From positions 1-53,966 of the forward strand of contig CALLBD010000096.1 of NCBI GenBank assembly GCA_938001915.1: DNA of 53,966 nucleotides. The letters run 5' to 3'. Source of the DNA: an uncultured Caulobacterales bacterium (GTDB lineage Bacteria; Pseudomonadota; Alphaproteobacteria; Caulobacterales; Maricaulaceae). The notes under the pieces were generated by a model, which was not told the DNA's origin, did no database searches, and worked only from the letters and a program-made list of their open reading frames with translations. This document shows, one piece after another, positions 51,321 to 53,966 of the stretch (position 1 is its first letter; each line of letters begins with the position of its first letter). The translations under genes and the position numbers were made by a program.

Positions 51321-52811
51321 ATGACTCTCAATTTGACGCAATTCTCCGTATTCCTGGTCCTGAGCGCATTGATTGCCTTTGCGACATATTGGACCTGCCG
51401 CGGCAGTGCCTCGCGCGGAAATGTGGACGGGGGAGAGCGAGATTACTTCCTCGCGGGCGGCGGATTGAAATGGTACTTTGTCGCGGGCTCAATTACCCTG
51501 ACAAATCTCTCGACCGATCAACTGGTGGGAATGAACGGCGCGCAAATGGCTTTGATTGCGTGGTGGGAATTGGCAGCCGTCTTTGGGCTGCTCATGCTGA
51601 CCTTCATCTTCATTCCCGTTTATTATAAATATAATTGCACGACGACGACAGAGCTCCTCGAGAAGCGCTATAATAATCCGCATATCCGCGCGCTTATTTC
51701 TCTTCTTTTTCTTCTCGGGAATATCTTCATTTTCCTCCCCGCCATATTATATGGCGGCTCACTGTTCATGAGCAATCTCTTCGGCTTGGATATTAGCCTG
51801 TATACCATTGCGGCGCTCTTCGCCCTTGTCGGCTCTGCCTATGCGATATTTGGCGGGCTGCGCGCCGTGGCCGTATCAGATAGTTTTTCGGGCATTCTTT
51901 TATTGGGGCTTGCGATTACCGTCACACTTATCGCGCTAAATGCTATTGGGTGGGATTTTTCTGGTATCCCAAAAGACCGCCTGACTCTAATTGGCGCGCC
52001 AGAGAGCGATATCCCATTTGCGACCTTATTCACGGGGATGATTTTTATTCAGATGTTTTATTGGTCAACCAATCAGACCATCACCCAGCGCGCCATGGCG
52101 AGCCCTAGCGTTGGCGAGGCTCAAAAGGGTATTCTTGCGGCGGCGGCTATTCGTTTATTGATTATCCCGCCCATCATTGTTTTGCCTGGTATTGTCGCTT
52201 TCAAACTCTATGGCGATATTGGGGACGCGACCTATGGCCGCTTAGTGGGCGACATCTTACCGACGTTCCTATCGGGGGCCTTTGCCGCCGCCATAGCCGC
52301 AGCGGTGTTGACGACATTTAATTCTATTTTGAATGCGTCCGCCGCCTTATGGGTGATGGATATTCACGAAACCTATGTGAACAAGAGGCCGAATATTAAA
52401 CGGCTCTCGCTTTGGGTGTCTGTGGTCATGGTTATCCTCGGATTTGCCATGATTCCGATTTTTAACAATCCTGAAAACTCAATTATTGATCTCGTACAGC
52501 GTCTTTATGGATTGCTGTCTATGCCAATTCTCTCGGCCTTTATTGTTGGCTTATTATTTCGAAATGTCAGCGCGGCCGCTATGAGCATCGCGGTACTCTA
52601 TGGTGTGTTATTTTACGGATGGTCGACGAACCCGTTTGGAGAGGCGAATATTGACCTTCACTATATTCATATGATGGCCATCACATTAGTCTCTAGCGTT
52701 GGGATTGCGCTTCTACTGAGCCGCCTTCTTGGACATAAGCCGATCTGGGATGCGCATAATGTGTTTTCGCGCAGGTCCCTCGCAGAGGATGTCGAGCCGT
52801 TTGGCGCTTAA
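51321..52811 (+). CDS. sodium:solute symporter, SSS family (SGLT type)
   Basis: A 496-residue membrane carrier with 13-14 helices. It has DYFLAGGGLKWYFVAGSITL and NLSTDQLVGMNGAQMALIAW, the sugar/SGLT branch pattern. YYKYNCTTTTELLEKRYNNP, YAIFGGLRAVAVSDSFSGIL and FYWSTNQTITQRAMASPSVG (helix 6-7 region) follow, then AAAIAAAVLTTFNSILNASA, where the Na+-binding serines lie in SGLT proteins. It imports a solute together with sodium. Right behind the GH36 gene, it probably brings an alpha-galactoside or released sugar into the cell. AAAAGGGA is a good ribosome binding site. Confidence 0.92.
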   Translation: MTLNLTQFSVFLVLSALIAFATYWTCRGSASRGNVDGGERDYFLAGGGLKWYFVAGSITLTNLSTDQLVGMNGAQMALIAWWELAAVFGLLMLTFIFIPVYYKYNCTTTTELLEKRYNNPHIRALISLLFLLGNIFIFLPAILYGGSLFMSNLFGLDISLYTIAALFALVGSAYAIFGGLRAVAVSDSFSGILLLGLAITVTLIALNAIGWDFSGIPKDRLTLIGAPESDIPFATLFTGMIFIQMFYWSTNQTITQRAMASPSVGEAQKGILAAAAIRLLIIPPIIVLPGIVAFKLYGDIGDATYGRLVGDILPTFLSGAFAAAIAAAVLTTFNSILNASAALWVMDIHETYVNKRPNIKRLSLWVSVVMVILGFAMIPIFNNPENSIIDLVQRLYGLLSMPILSAFIVGLLFRNVSAAAMSIAVLYGVLFYGWSTNPFGEANIDLHYIHMMAITLVSSVGIALLLSRLLGHKPIWDAHNVFSRRSLAEDVEPFGA

Positions 52812-52823
52812 CGCATAGTGATC

Positions 52824-53693
52824 TTAGGCGTGAATAAATTCGCTCTCTTTATAGCCTTGAAAATAAAGTGCCGTGGTTAAATCCGTATGATTAATCGCGC
52901 AATGGGCGGCGGCGGCGGCTGCAGGTTTGGCGTAAAAGGCGACGCCCAATCCTGCGGCCTTAATCATCGCCAAATCATTCGCCCCGTCGCCGATGGCAAT
53001 GGCGGCGGCGTTCCCGCCAATATCTGCACTATATTTTTCTAAGGTTTCGCGCTTGGCGTCGCGTCCCAAAATCGGACGGCCGACATCGCCGATAAGACGC
53101 TCGCCATCTTCCAACAGCGTATTGGCATGATGGGCTTCAAAGCCGCAGGCCTCAGCCACGCGCTGTGTGAAGAAGGTAAAGCCGCCCGAGACAATGACGG
53201 TTTTTGCGCCGTTTGCTTTCATGGTCTGGCAAAGCGTTACGGCGCCTTTGTTTAAAACAATGCGCTCCTTAAAGCAGGTTTCTAAAACAGAGAGGGGTAG
53301 ATCTTTTAGTAAAGCCACGCGTTCCGTCAGAGCGGCTTCGAAGTCTAACTCCCCGCGCATGGCGCGTTCCGTAATGCCGCTGACATGGTCTTTGACGCCG
53401 GCGAAGTCGGCCAGCTCATCAATACATTCTTGGCCGATAAGCGTGCTATCCATGTCGCAAATCAGAAGGTTTTTCTTACGGCCCTGCGCAGGCTGGAGGC
53501 AAAAATCGACGTCTATATTTAGGCCTGCTAACGCGGAGGATAAGGTCTGGGCCTCTCCGTCATAGGCAAATTCGAAGGCCTTGCCGTCGGATAATGTGAC
53601 AATATTTGTAACGCCCACTGCATCAATAATAGCGTCCACGGTTTGTTGGTCTGCGCGCTTAAGAACAAGCGTTGCGAGTGTGTCTTGGGCCAT
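52824..53693 (-). CDS. serB: phosphoserine phosphatase
   Basis: A 289-residue HAD phosphatase making serine from phosphoserine. An N-terminal ACT-like segment of about 70 residues precedes the HAD core. Motif I is LLICDMDSTLIGQECIDELA, then GELDFEAALTERVALLKDLP. Motif II is TVIVSGGFTFFTQRVAEACG, and motif IV AAIAIGDGANDLAMIKAAGL. It ends in FQGYKESEFIHA. Convergent with the symporter gene, with 12 bases between stops. It stands divergently from the gene that starts at 53930. Confidence 0.95.
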   Translation of the reverse strand: MAQDTLATLVLKRADQQTVDAIIDAVGVTNIVTLSDGKAFEFAYDGEAQTLSSALAGLNIDVDFCLQPAQGRKKNLLICDMDSTLIGQECIDELADFAGVKDHVSGITERAMRGELDFEAALTERVALLKDLPLSVLETCFKERIVLNKGAVTLCQTMKANGAKTVIVSGGFTFFTQRVAEACGFEAHHANTLLEDGERLIGDVGRPILGRDAKRETLEKYSADIGGNAAAIAIGDGANDLAMIKAAGLGVAFYAKPAAAAAAHCAINHTDLTTALYFQGYKESEFIHA

Positions 53694-53784
53694 AAGTTTC
53701 GTCCTGACATCCCATTTGCGGAATCATAATAATGGCGGCCTCATGCCGCTTTGTGAAGCTGCGGTCAAACCTGGTGTGACGTTG

Positions 53785-53862
53785 CACTGCAGTGAAACTT
53801 AGATTGTTCCTTCTTTCACAGGGGGCTGTGCGGAATTTTTTTCAGCCATTACAAGGGCTTGT
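53785..53862. promoter_or_regulatory. cluster of short palindromes between serB and the last gene
   Basis: CACTGCAGTG (53785-53794) is a perfect 10-bp palindrome, CACAG-GGGG-CTGTG lies at 53817-53830, and ACAAG-GG-CTTGT at 53851-53862. All are in the divergent gap and could be binding sites; none matches a regulator I can name. Confidence 0.35.
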
Positions 53863-53929
53863 AAAAAACTTTAAAAATTGCGTCCTCACAGTGGGGAATG
53901 CCCTACATATTACAGGGGTTCTTTCGGAC

Positions 53930-53966
53930 ATGGGACAAGATAGACGCGTTATCTATTCTGTACCGA
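53930..53966 (+). CDS. start of an unidentified gene cut by the window end
   Basis: ATG at 53930 opens a frame reading MGQDRRVIYSVP to the last base. AGGGG (53914-53918) lies 11 bases upstream. Twelve residues are too few to name it. The 236-base divergent gap to serB contains several short palindromes, which fits a promoter region. Confidence 0.4.
   Translation, partial: MGQDRRVIYSVP

Overview
The window reads as one contiguous stretch of an alphaproteobacterial chromosome of moderate GC content (roughly half, by eye). The pointers are a class I lysyl-tRNA synthetase, a fused MnmC, an alphaproteobacterial-type GyrB, a gap-pgk-fba operon with a class I aldolase, a DUF4164-zapA pair, a TonB-dependent receptor and a compact psp locus. 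A marine Maricaulales/Hyphomonadaceae-like or Robiginitomaculum-like relative is my best guess from gene content; this is inference. No integrase, transposase, prophage, CRISPR array or rRNA was seen. The gene at each end is cut by the window edge.

Layout. 1-6.7 kb: 3' end of gyrB, a secreted propeller/phytase-like lipoprotein, a thioesterase, a ketopantoate reductase-like enzyme and an Hsp20 with a sigma32-type promoter. 7.1-10.6 kb: a lipoprotein methyltransferase, an SCP2-domain protein, a lysophospholipase-like hydrolase and a GT4 glycosyltransferase. 11-17.5 kb: ribonucleotide reductase alpha subunit behind two NrdR boxes, an outer-membrane-type protein, lysS, a periplasmic helical-repeat protein and a LexA-like S24 regulator. 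17.6-24.6 kb: two separately terminated ammonium transporters, DUF952, pyrD, a MATE exporter, a TonB-C-domain protein and the initiator tRNA. 24.6-30 kb: a DUF3604 lipoprotein and the phage-shock locus (divergent pspF, an unannotated 44-residue membrane ORF, pspA, pspB, pspC, a small secreted protein). 30-38.9 kb: mnmC, a TonB receptor, a TIGR03084 protein, a coupled pair of acyl-CoA dehydrogenases behind a long hairpin, and a sterol-desaturase-family enzyme. 38.9-45 kb: glmS, the gap-pgk-fba operon, DUF4164 and zapA. 45-49 kb: a glutathione-dependent formaldehyde operon (adhC, an unknown gene, a VOC protein, fghA) and an SDR. 49-54 kb: GH36 alpha-galactosidase plus SSS symporter, serB, and the start of one more gene.

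The most unusual element is the psp locus. The PspF homologue keeps the Walker A motif, the arginine fingers and the PspF-type helix-turn-helix, but it lacks the GAFTGA loop that contacts sigma54 and has Asn in place of the Walker B glutamate. The divergent promoter region also shows no GG-N10-GC sigma54 signature on the psp strand. Together these suggest an envelope-stress module that no longer works as a sigma54 system. A 44-residue membrane ORF with a strong ribosome binding site and a 75-base foldable region between pspA and pspB add to it. Other regulatory signals include tandem NrdR boxes 31 bp apart over the nrdA promoter, a 20-bp-arm hairpin in the acyl-CoA dehydrogenase leader, and a structured gene-free stretch after nrdA.
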